Source: Pseudoalteromonas phenolica (GTDB lineage Bacteria; Pseudomonadota; Gammaproteobacteria; Enterobacterales; Alteromonadaceae). From it: DNA of 64,000 nt. Made by a program: the position numbers and the translations under genes. Within the stretch, counting starts at the first letter, position 1; the number at the start of each line of letters is the position of its first letter. Location: assembly GCF_001444405.1 (NCBI RefSeq), contig NZ_CP013187.1, positions 2,108,001 through 2,172,000 of the forward strand. The letters are read 5' to 3'. Positions 16,569-26,129 of this stretch are shown here, piece by piece. The notes beneath the pieces were generated by a model. It worked only from the letters and a program-made list of their open reading frames with translations. It was not told the DNA's origin and searched no databases.

Positions 16569-17429
16569 ATGTTTATGAAATGGGTAAGTTTGTTTTTATG
16601 TTTTTTCGTCGCTTTGAATGCCAAGGCGAAAATTCCGATCTCGATCGAAACCGATATTTATAACTATGCCCAACAAGTGCTTGGGGGAGAGACTATTGAG
16701 TCAATTGAACACTTTAACCACCCTAGCTGCCTTAGAGATGTTGTTGAATTTATTTTGGTACAAAAAGCAATAAAACTGGGTGGTGTAAACTTAGAATATG
16801 ATTTTGTACTTGGTGATTATGACGCGCGTAATATTCGCCTTATTCAGCATGGACTGTTACTGATTAGTTTTGACTCAATTTGGTTAAATGAAGCATCTCA
16901 ATACGATAAAGATGTATTCATATCTGACCCTGTGATACGTAATGGTGAGTTTTACGCAGGGATATATGTTTCACATAATAAAGTCTCTGACTTAAAACCC
17001 AAACTTGCGCAAAGTATCAGCAATCTGAGCTTTGTTACCAGTGAAGCCTGGCATACTGATGTTAAAACGCTAACTGCCCTTAAACCCAAAAACCTAGTTA
17101 TTGAAGCTGATTGGTTAGTTATGGCTAAGATGGTAAGCAATGGTTGGGTCGATGCTATGTTGGCCCCTTTTAAGCCAAGTATGCCTTTCGAATATATTGG
17201 AAAAAACTACAACATCAGAGCAATCGATGGTGTAAAAGTCGCGCTTCAAGATAGCCGACACTTTGTTGTTTCAAAAAAGCATCCTCTAGGTGACAAAACA
17301 TTTATTGCATTACAAAAAGGTTTAAAACAGTTGAGAAAGTCTGGTTTTATCGAACGCGCATATAAAGAATGCGGTTTCTTAAACCCACTTGTTGATGATT
17401 GGCAAGAAATAAAAGCAAAAATGCAGTAA
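16569..17429 (+). CDS. periplasmic solute-binding-like protein (SBP family 3 type)
   Basis: 286 residues with a signal peptide (MFMKWVSLFLCFFVALNAKA, cleavage likely after AKA). The fold signals of family 3 binding proteins are visible: an early strand-loop, then ISDPVIRNGEFYAGIYVSH like the YT.P motif, LKPKNLVIEADWLVMAKMV in the second lobe, and a final region KTFIALQKGLKQLRKSGFIE as in amino-acid-binding proteins. There is no permease or ATPase next to it, so it may be a stand-alone sensor or a decayed transporter part. Two cysteines (C54, C273) may form a disulphide. Start ATG 16569 or 16575. Confidence 0.65.
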   Translation: MFMKWVSLFLCFFVALNAKAKIPISIETDIYNYAQQVLGGETIESIEHFNHPSCLRDVVEFILVQKAIKLGGVNLEYDFVLGDYDARNIRLIQHGLLLISFDSIWLNEASQYDKDVFISDPVIRNGEFYAGIYVSHNKVSDLKPKLAQSISNLSFVTSEAWHTDVKTLTALKPKNLVIEADWLVMAKMVSNGWVDAMLAPFKPSMPFEYIGKNYNIRAIDGVKVALQDSRHFVVSKKHPLGDKTFIALQKGLKQLRKSGFIERAYKECGFLNPLVDDWQEIKAKMQ

Positions 17430-17515
17430 TTTAAGCTTTAAGTATTAACTCCATATTTTATTCATTTTCTTACTTTACTTTGCACGCCTATAAAAAAGGT
17501 ACGTAGGAGTAAAAA

Positions 17516-17923
17516 ATGTACGAAATCAAATCATCAATCAACTTTGGTTTTTATATTCTTGCCGCAAGCGTCATTGCATTGCTACTTTCAATTAGCACGG
17601 CATTTAATTTTACAGCGTGGTTAGAAGCGTTAGAAATGATTCTTATATTCGCTTTGACTTTATTTGTATGCGTTACATTGATACAAACCTTAATGGGTAA
17701 AAGAACATCTTCTTGGTGTATTAATGGACTTAGTTACTATAACTTCTTGGGCGTTCAGAAATATGTACCGATTGAGCAAATCCAACAAGTTAAAGTTCAC
17801 ACTATTATTTGCTGTAAAGTCACTCATGTAAAACTTGAAGAAAAGAATATTTTTCTATTCAGCTGCAAATTAACAACTCAACAAAAAAGTCGACTGGCTC
17901 AACTTGGGTACTTTGCAAAATAA
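17516..17923 (+). CDS. small membrane protein with two helices, unknown
   Basis: 135 residues. Two hydrophobic segments (about 9-29 and 38-60) are followed by a soluble tail of about 75 residues with strand-rich sequence (INGLSYYNFLGVQKYVPIEQ, then KLEEKNIFLFSCKLTTQQKS) that looks like a PH-type domain of bacterial membrane proteins. I do not recognise the family. The ATG has TAGGAG seven bases upstream. Stands alone between two unrelated genes on the same strand. Confidence 0.65.
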   Translation: MYEIKSSINFGFYILAASVIALLLSISTAFNFTAWLEALEMILIFALTLFVCVTLIQTLMGKRTSSWCINGLSYYNFLGVQKYVPIEQIQQVKVHTIICCKVTHVKLEEKNIFLFSCKLTTQQKSRLAQLGYFAK

Positions 17924-18024
17924 GCGACTATAAAAGTGTTCGGGTGAAGTCCAATTAGATTTAATTACTTTACTGACCCCGGCTTTATCACTAGGATGGC
18001 AAAAAACTTTCACCGAGGACGATT

Positions 18025-18939
18025 ATGACAACCGCTTACCCAATTGGCAAACCTGGCACACCATGGCAAGAAGCAGATAAAAAACAGTGGCTTGCAGCAC
18101 AAGTAATTAAACGCAGTTACCAACAAGAAGTAGAAACTAAAATACTTGCACTCGCTGATGAGTATGATGTTGAGCAATATGGTGAGCTTAATTATGGTGA
18201 AAATGAATATAAATTGTATGCAGTGAAGTCTCGTGACTTTTCTGACAATAAGCCTACTATTTTGGTGACAGGCGGTGTACATGGTTATGAAACCAGTGGT
18301 GTACATGGTGCGATTGAATTCATTAAATCTCAAGGTAAACATTATGAGGCTGAATTCAATATTGTGGTGCTTCCATGTATTAGCCCTTGGGGTTATGAAA
18401 CAATCAACCGTTGGAATCCTGATGCAATTGATCCAAACCGCTCATTTTATGCTGACAGCCCAGCTGCTGAATCAAAACAAGCAATGGCTTATGTCGCTAA
18501 GTTCGATGATTTACTGTGTCATGTTGATTTACATGAAACCACGGATACTGATAACTCTGAGTTTCGCCCCGCACTCGCAGCAAGAGATGGTGTAAGCCAT
18601 GATAATTGGAATATTCCAGATGGCTTTTACTTGGTAGGACATACTCAAAAACCACAGTACTCGTTTCAAACTGCGATAATCAAAGAAGTAGAAAAAGTCA
18701 CCCACATAGCCCCTGCTGACGAAGATGGCAGATTAATTGGTGTTCCAATTGAGCAATTCGGTGTGATTAATTATGACGGCACTAAACTGGGTCTTTGCAT
18801 GGGCATGACAAATGCTGAGTATGTGACAACAACTGAAGTTTACCCTGATAGCCCATCTGCTAATGATGAAATTTGTGTGCAAGGCCAAGTAGCTTCAGTA
18901 GTCGGTGCTTTAAACTACATAAAATCAATGGATGATTAA
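18025..18939 (+). CDS. M14-family metallocarboxypeptidase-like protein
   Basis: 304 residues, cytoplasmic. Zinc ligands of the M14/AstE-AspA superfamily: His86 and Glu89 in GGVHGYETSG and the third His in HVDLHETTDTD (about 166-176). ISPWGYETINRWNPDAIDPN gives the arginine/asparagine substrate-binding turn. Likely cleaves a C-terminal residue or an acyl-amino acid; substrate unknown. No signal peptide. ATG preceded by CGAGGA. Downstream hairpin shared with the convergent aldehyde dehydrogenase gene. Confidence 0.85.
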   Translation: MTTAYPIGKPGTPWQEADKKQWLAAQVIKRSYQQEVETKILALADEYDVEQYGELNYGENEYKLYAVKSRDFSDNKPTILVTGGVHGYETSGVHGAIEFIKSQGKHYEAEFNIVVLPCISPWGYETINRWNPDAIDPNRSFYADSPAAESKQAMAYVAKFDDLLCHVDLHETTDTDNSEFRPALAARDGVSHDNWNIPDGFYLVGHTQKPQYSFQTAIIKEVEKVTHIAPADEDGRLIGVPIEQFGVINYDGTKLGLCMGMTNAEYVTTTEVYPDSPSANDEICVQGQVASVVGALNYIKSMDD

Positions 18940-18944
18940 TAAAC

Positions 18945-18977
18945 AAAAAAGTAGCGCAATTTAACATTGCGCTACTT
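18945..18977 (-). terminator. hairpin between the M14 gene and the aldehyde dehydrogenase gene
   Basis: AAGTAGCGCAAT-TTAAC-ATTGCGCTACTT. The T-run lies on the minus strand, so it mainly ends the aldehyde dehydrogenase transcript. Confidence 0.8.
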
Positions 18978-19025
18978 ACCCCTTTGCATTGTGATATCTA
19001 AATAACCTATTAAATAACTAGCTCT

Positions 19026-20546
19026 TTAGAAAAAGCCGAGCGGACTTTCGCTGTAGCTAACTAACAGATTCTTAGTTTGCTGATAATGATCTAACGCTTT
19101 TTTGTGCGTCTCTCTACCGACTCCCGACTTTTTATAACCTCCAAAAGCAGCATGCGCAGGATACATATGGTAACAATTGGTCCATACACGACCTGCTTCA
19201 ATCTTGCGACCAAAATGATAGGCACGATTCATGTTTCGAGTCCACACACCTGCACCTAAGCCAAATTCAGAACTATTTGCCAATTCTAAGGCTTCGGCTT
19301 CATCTTTAAACGTGCACAATGAAATAACTGGGCCAAAAATCTCTTCTTGGAAGACACGCATTGAGTTATTGCCTTTAAGCAAGGTAGGTTGAATGTAATA
19401 GCCTGAATCAAACTCTTCGGATAACTGCTCGACTTCACCACCAAACAGTACTTCTGCGCCTTCTTGTTTGCCTATTTCGATATAGCTTAAGATTTTATCA
19501 AATTGTTGTTGAGAGGCTTGCGCGCCCACCATAGTTTCTGTATCTAGCGGGTTGCCTCGCTTAATTTGCGCAGTACGCGCTTTCACACGCTCAATAAACT
19601 CGTCATAGATGTCTTCTTGAACAAATAAGCGCGAAGGACAAGTACATACTTCACCTTGGTTGAAATAAGCCAATACCGCACCTTCAATACACTTACTGAG
19701 ATAATCATCGTCTTTTTCTAATACATCACTGAAAAAGATATTTGGTGATTTACCGCCAAGCTCAACAGTTGATGGAATAATGTTATCTGCAGCGCATTTC
19801 AATATGTGCGAACCAACAGGTGTAGAGCCTGTAAAAGCAATCTTAGCGATACGTTTGCTGGTCGCGAGCGCTTCACCAGCTTCTTTACCAAATCCATTCA
19901 CCACGTTTAAAGCGCCCGCAGGTAATAAATCACCGATCAGTTCTACTAATAACATGATTGAAGTGGGGGTTTGCTCCGCAGGTTTTAGTACAACACAGTT
20001 ACCTGCAGCAAGGGCTGGGGCTAATTTCCAAGCGGCCATTAATAGCGGGAAGTTCCAAGGTATAATTTGACCCACGACACCTAGCGGCTCATGAAAATGG
20101 TAGGCCACAGTGTGCTCGTCAATTTCGCCAATACTGCCCTCTTGCGCACGGATACAGCCAGCAAAATATCTAAAATGATCTGCTGCTAGCGGAATATCGG
20201 CTGCAAGAGTTTCTCGTACTGCCTTACCGTTGTCCCAAGTTTCAGCAACCGCCAAATATTCTTTGTTTTCTTCAATGATCTGAGCAATTTTAAGTAAAAT
20301 ATTGCTACGCTCAGTGACACTGGTTGTACCCCACGCTTCTTTTGCTTCATGCGCTTTGTCGAGTGCCAATTCGATATCTGCAGCTTTAGAGCGTGCCACT
20401 TGGCAAAACACTTTACCGTTTACAGGGCTTTTGTTTTCAAAATACTCACCATCTAACGGTGCAACCCACTCACCGCCAATGTAGTTGTCGTACTTGTCTT
20501 TAAAATTAACTACCGCGCCTTGGGTATTTGGGTTTGAATAAATCAT
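19026..20546 (-). CDS. NAD-dependent aldehyde dehydrogenase (ExaC/AldB type)
   Basis: 506 residues from the ATG at 20546 (AGAGGA six bases upstream; a longer frame to 20564 is not needed). Aldehyde dehydrogenase superfamily: IIPWNFPLLMAAWKLAPALA and the NAD-binding FTGSTPVGSHI, catalytic Glu in VELGGKSPNIFF and catalytic Cys in NQGEVCTCPSR. Length and the final YHMYPAHAAFGGYKKSGVGR fit the acetaldehyde dehydrogenases ExaC and AldB. It is divergent from an AraC-type activator, a common arrangement for substrate-induced alcohol/aldehyde oxidation. Confidence 0.88.
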   Translation of the reverse strand: MIYSNPNTQGAVVNFKDKYDNYIGGEWVAPLDGEYFENKSPVNGKVFCQVARSKAADIELALDKAHEAKEAWGTTSVTERSNILLKIAQIIEENKEYLAVAETWDNGKAVRETLAADIPLAADHFRYFAGCIRAQEGSIGEIDEHTVAYHFHEPLGVVGQIIPWNFPLLMAAWKLAPALAAGNCVVLKPAEQTPTSIMLLVELIGDLLPAGALNVVNGFGKEAGEALATSKRIAKIAFTGSTPVGSHILKCAADNIIPSTVELGGKSPNIFFSDVLEKDDDYLSKCIEGAVLAYFNQGEVCTCPSRLFVQEDIYDEFIERVKARTAQIKRGNPLDTETMVGAQASQQQFDKILSYIEIGKQEGAEVLFGGEVEQLSEEFDSGYYIQPTLLKGNNSMRVFQEEIFGPVISLCTFKDEAEALELANSSEFGLGAGVWTRNMNRAYHFGRKIEAGRVWTNCYHMYPAHAAFGGYKKSGVGRETHKKALDHYQQTKNLLVSYSESPLGFF

Positions 20547-20701
20547 AATGTCCTCTTTTATCAACTTGTTGTGTGGCTCATACTCGGTTATATGTTTATT
20601 TTTGAGCCGATTGAATTGACATTAAGCGAAAGGAAGCTTAAAAAATTAACTCTCGGTATTTTTTGCTTAACACTCAGTCTTGATATTAACAGGGAGTAAG
20701 T

Positions 20702-21589
20702 ATGCGATTTGATTTACAAGCTAGACATCAGCAAATAGATAAACTGGTTGAAAATAAGCTTAGCTTTAACTCAGAGCATGCCCAATTAAGTATTTATGAC
20801 ACTTACGAGCGCGCATTTAACGTGCCTTTGTCGTCAAATAATGTGTTGTTTTGCGGCATGCTTCAGGGCAAAAAAGTGATGCACGTTGAAACGTGTGATT
20901 ATCATCACGATTTTTTGCCTAATGAGAGTTTTGTGCTTGCACCAGAGCAAACCGTTCATATTGATTTTCCTGACGCATCAGAGCCAACGCCTACAACCTG
21001 TTTAGCCATTGAAATCAACTCTGATAAACTGGCTGATATTGCCCAAAAGCTTAATATACAAAATCAAACCAGTATCGAAGTGGCTTATCAAAATGAACTC
21101 GTTCATGTCGAGCACAATTGGCAAACTCAAGCGTTACTCGATCGCATGGTACATTTATTTACCGAAAATGAAGATCAGCGTGGTTTTCTGATTGATCTTG
21201 CGCTTAATGAATTGGTGACTCGATTACTCACTCAGCAAACCCGCGAACTTATATTAAAGTGTGCAAACTCTCAGAGTCATCAGGACCCAATTTCAGAAGT
21301 CGTTGAATACATAGAGCATCATTTGAGCGAGCCTCTAGATATAGATACTTTGTGCAAAATTGCTTGTATGAGTCGCAGTAAATTTTTTAACTATTTTAAA
21401 TCATGCTTAAACATGACTCCACAGCAATGGCTGCAAGCAAGGCGACTGACAAAAGCCAAAGAGTTGCTTAGAAAAGGTAAAAGCATTACCCAAATAGGAT
21501 TTGATTTAGGCTTTAACCATACCAGTCAGTTTAGTCGAACATTCAAAAATGCCTTTGGTGTTTCTCCAAAGGCATTTCAAAAGAACTAA
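20702..21589 (+). CDS. AraC-family transcriptional regulator
   Basis: 295 residues. N-terminal cupin-like sensing domain (about 30-170; the FLPNESFVLAPEQTVHIDFP strand pair) and C-terminal AraC double helix-turn-helix (about 195-293; SEPLDIDTLCKIACMSRSKF, then ITQIGFDLGFNHTSQFSRTF). ATG preceded by GGGAG. Divergent from the aldehyde dehydrogenase with 155 bp between, so it probably activates that gene in response to an alcohol or aldehyde (inference). Confidence 0.88.
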   Translation: MRFDLQARHQQIDKLVENKLSFNSEHAQLSIYDTYERAFNVPLSSNNVLFCGMLQGKKVMHVETCDYHHDFLPNESFVLAPEQTVHIDFPDASEPTPTTCLAIEINSDKLADIAQKLNIQNQTSIEVAYQNELVHVEHNWQTQALLDRMVHLFTENEDQRGFLIDLALNELVTRLLTQQTRELILKCANSQSHQDPISEVVEYIEHHLSEPLDIDTLCKIACMSRSKFFNYFKSCLNMTPQQWLQARRLTKAKELLRKGKSITQIGFDLGFNHTSQFSRTFKNAFGVSPKAFQKN

Positions 21590-21622
21590 CTAAATTATAC
21601 CAATTAATAGAGCGTTTTATTT

Positions 21623-22627
21623 CTACCATTTAGCGTCTTGTAACTTAGTCCAAAGGCTATTAGTTGCACTCGCGACCGCTTTGCTTATGCCAAGTCCTAG
21701 CTTTTCTGGTAGCGATTTTTTGCTAGTGTATTTAACCGTATAGATTTGATGGCTTTCTAATAAAGATAAAATATAATCATCGCTGGTGTTTAACTCATCG
21801 ACTAAACCTAATTTTAGCGCTTCAGTTGCAAACCAATATTCACCTGTTGCCACTTGTTCTAGTTCTATATCTTGTCTATGAGTTTGTACAAACTCTTTAA
21901 ACAAGCCATGGGTTGATTCTACTTCTTGTTGAAATTTATCACGCCCCTTATCAGTGTTCTCACCAAATATCGTCAACGTGCGTTTAAATTCGCCTGAAGT
22001 GATCATTTCAAAATCAATGTCATTCTTTTTCAAAAGCTTGTTGAAATTGGGGATTTGTGCAATGACGCCAATGGAGCCAATAATTGAAAACGGTGCAGCA
22101 ACAATTTTATTTGCCACACAGGCCATCATATAACCACCACTTGCAGCAATTTTATCAACACACACAGTTAAAGGGAGCTTTGCACTAGTGAGACGCTTTA
22201 ACTGAGAAGCACCTAAGCCATAGCCATGAACCACACCGCCGCCACTATTGATATTTACAATCACTGAATCCTTATCTTTATCAGCAACTTGCAACACAGC
22301 TGTTATTTCTTCACGTAAGTTATTCACTTCATTGGCATCTGAACTACCATCGAAATTAATCACAAATGCTTTTGCTGCAAGCTTATCTTCTTGCTCTTTC
22401 TTCTGCTTTTTTTTGTAATTCTTAAGTGCTTTTTTATCAAGAGTCTGCTCTATAAAGTCTTGTTTATTTCGCTTTAGCTTTTTAGATAAGTCTTGAAGCT
22501 CGACTTCACCTGCGCTTGCCTTAGGCTTTTGACTCGCGCCCACAGCTAAGATGATGATGATCCCAATCGATAACACAACAGTAACTGCTTTAGCTAAAAA
22601 TAAACCGTATTCAAATAAGAACGTCAA
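21623..22627 (-). CDS. sohB: probable inner-membrane serine protease SohB
   Basis: 334 residues. N-terminal membrane anchor (about 5-30, FLAKAVTVVLSIGIIIILAV) follows the SohB-typical FEYGLFLAK; a charged coiled-coil linker (about 45-85) leads to the S49 signal-peptide-peptidase domain. The catalytic Ser is in KIAASGGYMMACVA and the general-base Lys in TSGEFKRTLT. Start is a TTG, supported by GAGGAG six bases upstream and by the usual N-terminus. Role: periplasmic/membrane proteolysis. Follows the lipase gene but is separated from it by a terminator. Confidence 0.92.
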   Translation of the reverse strand: MTFLFEYGLFLAKAVTVVLSIGIIIILAVGASQKPKASAGEVELQDLSKKLKRNKQDFIEQTLDKKALKNYKKKQKKEQEDKLAAKAFVINFDGSSDANEVNNLREEITAVLQVADKDKDSVIVNINSGGGVVHGYGLGASQLKRLTSAKLPLTVCVDKIAASGGYMMACVANKIVAAPFSIIGSIGVIAQIPNFNKLLKKNDIDFEMITSGEFKRTLTIFGENTDKGRDKFQQEVESTHGLFKEFVQTHRQDIELEQVATGEYWFATEALKLGLVDELNTSDDYILSLLESHQIYTVKYTSKKSLPEKLGLGISKAVASATNSLWTKLQDAKW

Positions 22628-22674
22628 TCTACTCTCCTCGTTGTTCTTATAATTTAAAAGTAATGTTCTAAAAA

Positions 22675-22701
22675 TAAAAAAGCCGCTTAATGCGGCTTTT
22701 T
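22675..22701 (-). terminator. intrinsic terminator after the VolA-like lipase gene
   Basis: AGCCGC-TTAAT-GCGGCT with A-run and T-run on both sides; T-run on minus strand marks the end of the lipase mRNA about 20 bp after its stop. Confidence 0.8.
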
Positions 22702-22720
22702 CATCATCTCGTACTTGAGA

Positions 22721-25111
22721 TTAATTAGCAATGACTGCCGGGTTAGAAATTGGCAGCATCATGCCTTTGCTCTTCAAGAAAGCAGCTAGTTGAGTTTGCA
22801 TTTCAACTGTAGTCATAGCATGACCTTGCGCTGTACCACCTACTGATTCATTAAACGAAGTCGTTGCAATAGATGAGTGATGACCTTGAGAAAACTTAAC
22901 TACGTAATTTTTTGGTTCACCTTGTTGAGTTTCGGTCACTGGCGTCATGCCCATCAACTGTGCCATTGGCATAGTACCAGACAAAGGCAATGCCGTTGTT
23001 GGCGGAATAACGGCATCTGGTTGGTTACCATCAACACCACCAGTCACCACACTTAAGTATGTTGGTGTACCAAGAGCTTGAACCGCAGATGCGTAGTTAA
23101 CAGGATCTGCACTATCTAATGTTGTTTGAGCTACCGTAACGAATTGGCTGATAATTGACTGAATACTGCCAAGTGCCGCTGTATTACCTGCTTCAACAAG
23201 TTGCTTTTCGTATAGCGCGTAAGAACATGGGATCTTAGTCTCTACAGGGCAAGCTGCTGTTGCTTCACTTGCCACGAACTCTAAGAACGCTTTAGAAGAT
23301 AAGTTACCCGCTGCTGCAAGTACCGACCCCTTAACAAACGAGCCAAATGAACCCGACTCAGTTAAGAAGTTAGCTATCCCAGCGCCACCGCTTGCTAGAC
23401 CAACTGTATTAACCTTAAATAAATTATCAACCGTTTCATTACCAATAGACTTATTTGTATTCGCGATGAAATTAGGTGCGACAATTGAACCCAGAGAATG
23501 GCCAAAGAAGCTCACATCTGTTGGGTTAATACCAAGTGTTGGGTCAATGAAGTTCAAACCAAGTCTAAGAGCCAACAGGTCAGCTGAAGACTGTCTTAGG
23601 TTATCACGTGCGACTAGTAGTGACGTCAAGTTCATGTATGAAAGCACTGAGCCCTGACCACTTGTTGCATTGAAATCATCTTTACCGTCTAAATCGATAT
23701 CCAAACCGCGAGCACCATGCATTGGGTGATCAATAGCGACCGTTGCAAAACCAGCGTTGCTTAAGGCAAGTGTTAACCCTAGTAGGCTTTCTTTGTTAGC
23801 GGTAATACCGTGTTGTAAAATCACGACTGGCCAACCTGTTGCTGGCATTTCAATACCTAGTAGTTCTGCACGTGGCTTAGTGATTTGTACTGGTACGTTT
23901 GCAATCCATTCAATTGAAGGAATGCTATTAAATTTAGTTAAGAAACGGCTTTGATCTAAACCAAAATCACGCAGTTGACCTTCTGTAATAGCATTACAGT
24001 ACGCATCGTTCACACCTGGTGTTAAACCTGATAAATCAACACCGGCCGCAACTGCACCAGCAAGTGTTGCCGCACTATCACAACGAGCTTTCCAGTATGT
24101 ACCCGCTAAATCTTCAATCGCTGTACCTTCAGGTTTCTTTGAATACATAGGCAACATAATGCTACCTTGCATGTATTGAACAGCCTGAAAAGGTGCACGA
24201 GTTTCAGCATCTGGGATAACTGTTGCTAGCGCATCTGATACAGTGATCATCGGTTGCTCAGGTACAGATACCCTAGGGTTTGTCTGAGTTTGTAAACTCT
24301 GCGCCAAACCAAGTTTAATATTATTCATTACCGCACCAACAGACTGAATCGTCATTGCCGCAGTATAAATAATGTCTTCTTTTGCAACTTGACCAGAAAT
24401 GACTTCTTCATACTTGTTAACAACAACCTGAAGGCTTCTCTGTGAGTCAGTAACCAGTGGTGCTTCGGCTTTTACTAGACTGTAAGTTGATGATGCTTCA
24501 AGTGGACGACCATCTGCCATTACGATGCTTTTTGTAAGGGCTGTGATATATGACGCGCCTGGCTTCAACGGTTTTAAAGGTACAACCATGATGCCATTGC
24601 CAGAATCAGTCAGCTTGGCGATGTAATCAACACCAAACGTCAACTCACCGACATATTTACAAGCAATACCCGCAGGCACTTTATCACTTGCGCAGTCAGG
24701 ATCTGTAATACTCGCACCCATAACAACTTCAAAAATACGCACAGCATCTGGTGTTGCTACTGAATCAGCATTAATACTTACTTCGCTTGGCACATCTAAG
24801 TCGATGACATAAGGCATGTTAGTAGACCAACCGTCTAAACCGCCCATTGTCAGGCTTGGATTAGCATAAGCTGCCGCGGCTAAAGGTTGACCTTGATCGT
24901 CAAATTCTCCTGGCAGGTTTAAAGTACCGTCTTTAGTACCACTCAGAAGCAAATCATTTGGAATAGATATCACACCGTTTGATGGATCAAATTTGATAGA
25001 TGCTGAAGGTAGCACTGGGGTCGTTTCTTGTTTTACATCTTGTAGTGTTTCACCGCCGCCACAGCCGACCAAAGCCGTAGAAATTGCGAGTGAGAGAAGC
25101 ATTTTTTTCAT
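22721..25111 (-). CDS. VolA/Pla-1 family surface lipoprotein (lysophospholipase/lipase)
   Basis: 796 residues. Lipoprotein signal peptide with lipobox LVGC (Cys17). A long N-terminal part (about 20-400) precedes the alpha/beta-hydrolase region, where VVILQHGITANKESLLGL gives the oxyanion HG and SFFGHSLGSIVAP the nucleophile Ser; a late HHSSIATT region may supply the catalytic His. Length, lipobox and architecture match the VolA/Pla-1 family of Vibrio and Alteromonadales, outer-membrane enzymes that release fatty acids from lysophosphatidylcholine or other esters. Single gene. Confidence 0.87.
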   Translation of the reverse strand: MKKMLLSLAISTALVGCGGGETLQDVKQETTPVLPSASIKFDPSNGVISIPNDLLLSGTKDGTLNLPGEFDDQGQPLAAAAYANPSLTMGGLDGWSTNMPYVIDLDVPSEVSINADSVATPDAVRIFEVVMGASITDPDCASDKVPAGIACKYVGELTFGVDYIAKLTDSGNGIMVVPLKPLKPGASYITALTKSIVMADGRPLEASSTYSLVKAEAPLVTDSQRSLQVVVNKYEEVISGQVAKEDIIYTAAMTIQSVGAVMNNIKLGLAQSLQTQTNPRVSVPEQPMITVSDALATVIPDAETRAPFQAVQYMQGSIMLPMYSKKPEGTAIEDLAGTYWKARCDSAATLAGAVAAGVDLSGLTPGVNDAYCNAITEGQLRDFGLDQSRFLTKFNSIPSIEWIANVPVQITKPRAELLGIEMPATGWPVVILQHGITANKESLLGLTLALSNAGFATVAIDHPMHGARGLDIDLDGKDDFNATSGQGSVLSYMNLTSLLVARDNLRQSSADLLALRLGLNFIDPTLGINPTDVSFFGHSLGSIVAPNFIANTNKSIGNETVDNLFKVNTVGLASGGAGIANFLTESGSFGSFVKGSVLAAAGNLSSKAFLEFVASEATAACPVETKIPCSYALYEKQLVEAGNTAALGSIQSIISQFVTVAQTTLDSADPVNYASAVQALGTPTYLSVVTGGVDGNQPDAVIPPTTALPLSGTMPMAQLMGMTPVTETQQGEPKNYVVKFSQGHHSSIATTSFNESVGGTAQGHAMTTVEMQTQLAAFLKSKGMMLPISNPAVIAN

Positions 25112-25307
25112 TGAATGGGCTCCGACAAATTTTATTATTCTTATGCAATTAACGCGTTAATATAATGTAATTCTGTTTTTAATGAGACATTAGACCAGTT
25201 AAACTTAACTCAATATGTAAAGTTTCGCCACCCAAATTTACAATAATTTAGATAACTTACCCTAATGCTGTGATAAAATGCGCAAAACGTTCAAATAGAG
25301 ATCTACA

Positions 25308-26045
25308 ATGCATAATTATCAAGCAGCAGACAATGCACTCGAAAATAAAACCATTTTAATTACAGGTGCTGGCGATGGAATTGGCCGTGTTGCGGCATTA
25401 ACATATGCGAAACACGGTGCAACTGTAATCCTACTTGGTAAAACAACTAAAAAGCTTGAATGTGTATACGATGAAATCGTAAATGCAGGCTACCCACAAC
25501 CGGCTATCGTTCCTATGGATATGCGCGGTGCGACAAAACAAAATTACCGTGACCTTGCTGCAACCATTGAGCAGCAATTTGGCAAATTAGATGGCCTACT
25601 AAACAATGCGTCTATTTTAGGCTCACTAGGACCACTTGAGCATTTTTGTGTATCTACGTTTGAAAATATCATGAAAGTAAACGTGACTGCGCAAGCGATG
25701 ATCACTAAATATATGTTTCCACTACTTCGTAAATCACCGTGTGCATCTGTGATTTTCACTTCATCAGGTGTAGGTCGAGAAGGACGAGAATTTTGGGGCC
25801 CTTACGCAATCTCAAAATTTGCAACTGAAGGTATGATGCAAACTTGGTCTAAAGAAGTGGGTAAGACGAACATTCGTATCAACTGTATTAACCCGGGTGC
25901 CACACGTACTAGCATGCGTGCTTCTGCTTTCCCAGGGGAAGATAAAGAAAAGCTTAAAACTGCTGAAGAACTAATGCCGACGTATTTATACCTAATGGCT
26001 GATGATTCTAAAGACGTTAACGGTGAATCAATTAACGCGCAATAA
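25308..26045 (+). CDS. yciK: YciK-family short-chain dehydrogenase
   Basis: 245 residues. SDR signature: NAD(P) loop ITGAGDGIGRVAAL, LLNNASILGSLGPL, then Ser in FTSSGVGREGREFWG and YAISKFATEG with catalytic Tyr and Lys. Matches E. coli YciK, whose substrate is not known. Convergent with rluB as in E. coli-type genomes (yciK, rluB and trp are neighbours there as well). Slightly unusual start NYQAADNALENKTI is typical for YciK. Confidence 0.92.
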   Translation: MHNYQAADNALENKTILITGAGDGIGRVAALTYAKHGATVILLGKTTKKLECVYDEIVNAGYPQPAIVPMDMRGATKQNYRDLAATIEQQFGKLDGLLNNASILGSLGPLEHFCVSTFENIMKVNVTAQAMITKYMFPLLRKSPCASVIFTSSGVGREGREFWGPYAISKFATEGMMQTWSKEVGKTNIRINCINPGATRTSMRASAFPGEDKEKLKTAEELMPTYLYLMADDSKDVNGESINAQ

Positions 26046-26065
26046 CTTATAGTTCTGACACCATT

Positions 26066-26095
26066 AAAAAAGGCACTCAATCGAGTGCCTTTTTA
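26066..26095. terminator. bidirectional terminator between yciK and rluB
   Basis: AGGCACTC-AATC-GAGTGCCT with A-run before and T-run after, effective on both strands. Confidence 0.87.
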
Positions 26096-26129
26096 GTCTT
26101 TATTCAATTCTAAAGTTACTTTTATAAAG

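Noticed and set aside
17940..18015. CGGGTGAA / TTTCACCG imperfect inverted pair before the M14 gene
   Set aside because: Arms are 60 bp apart with mismatches; probably chance.
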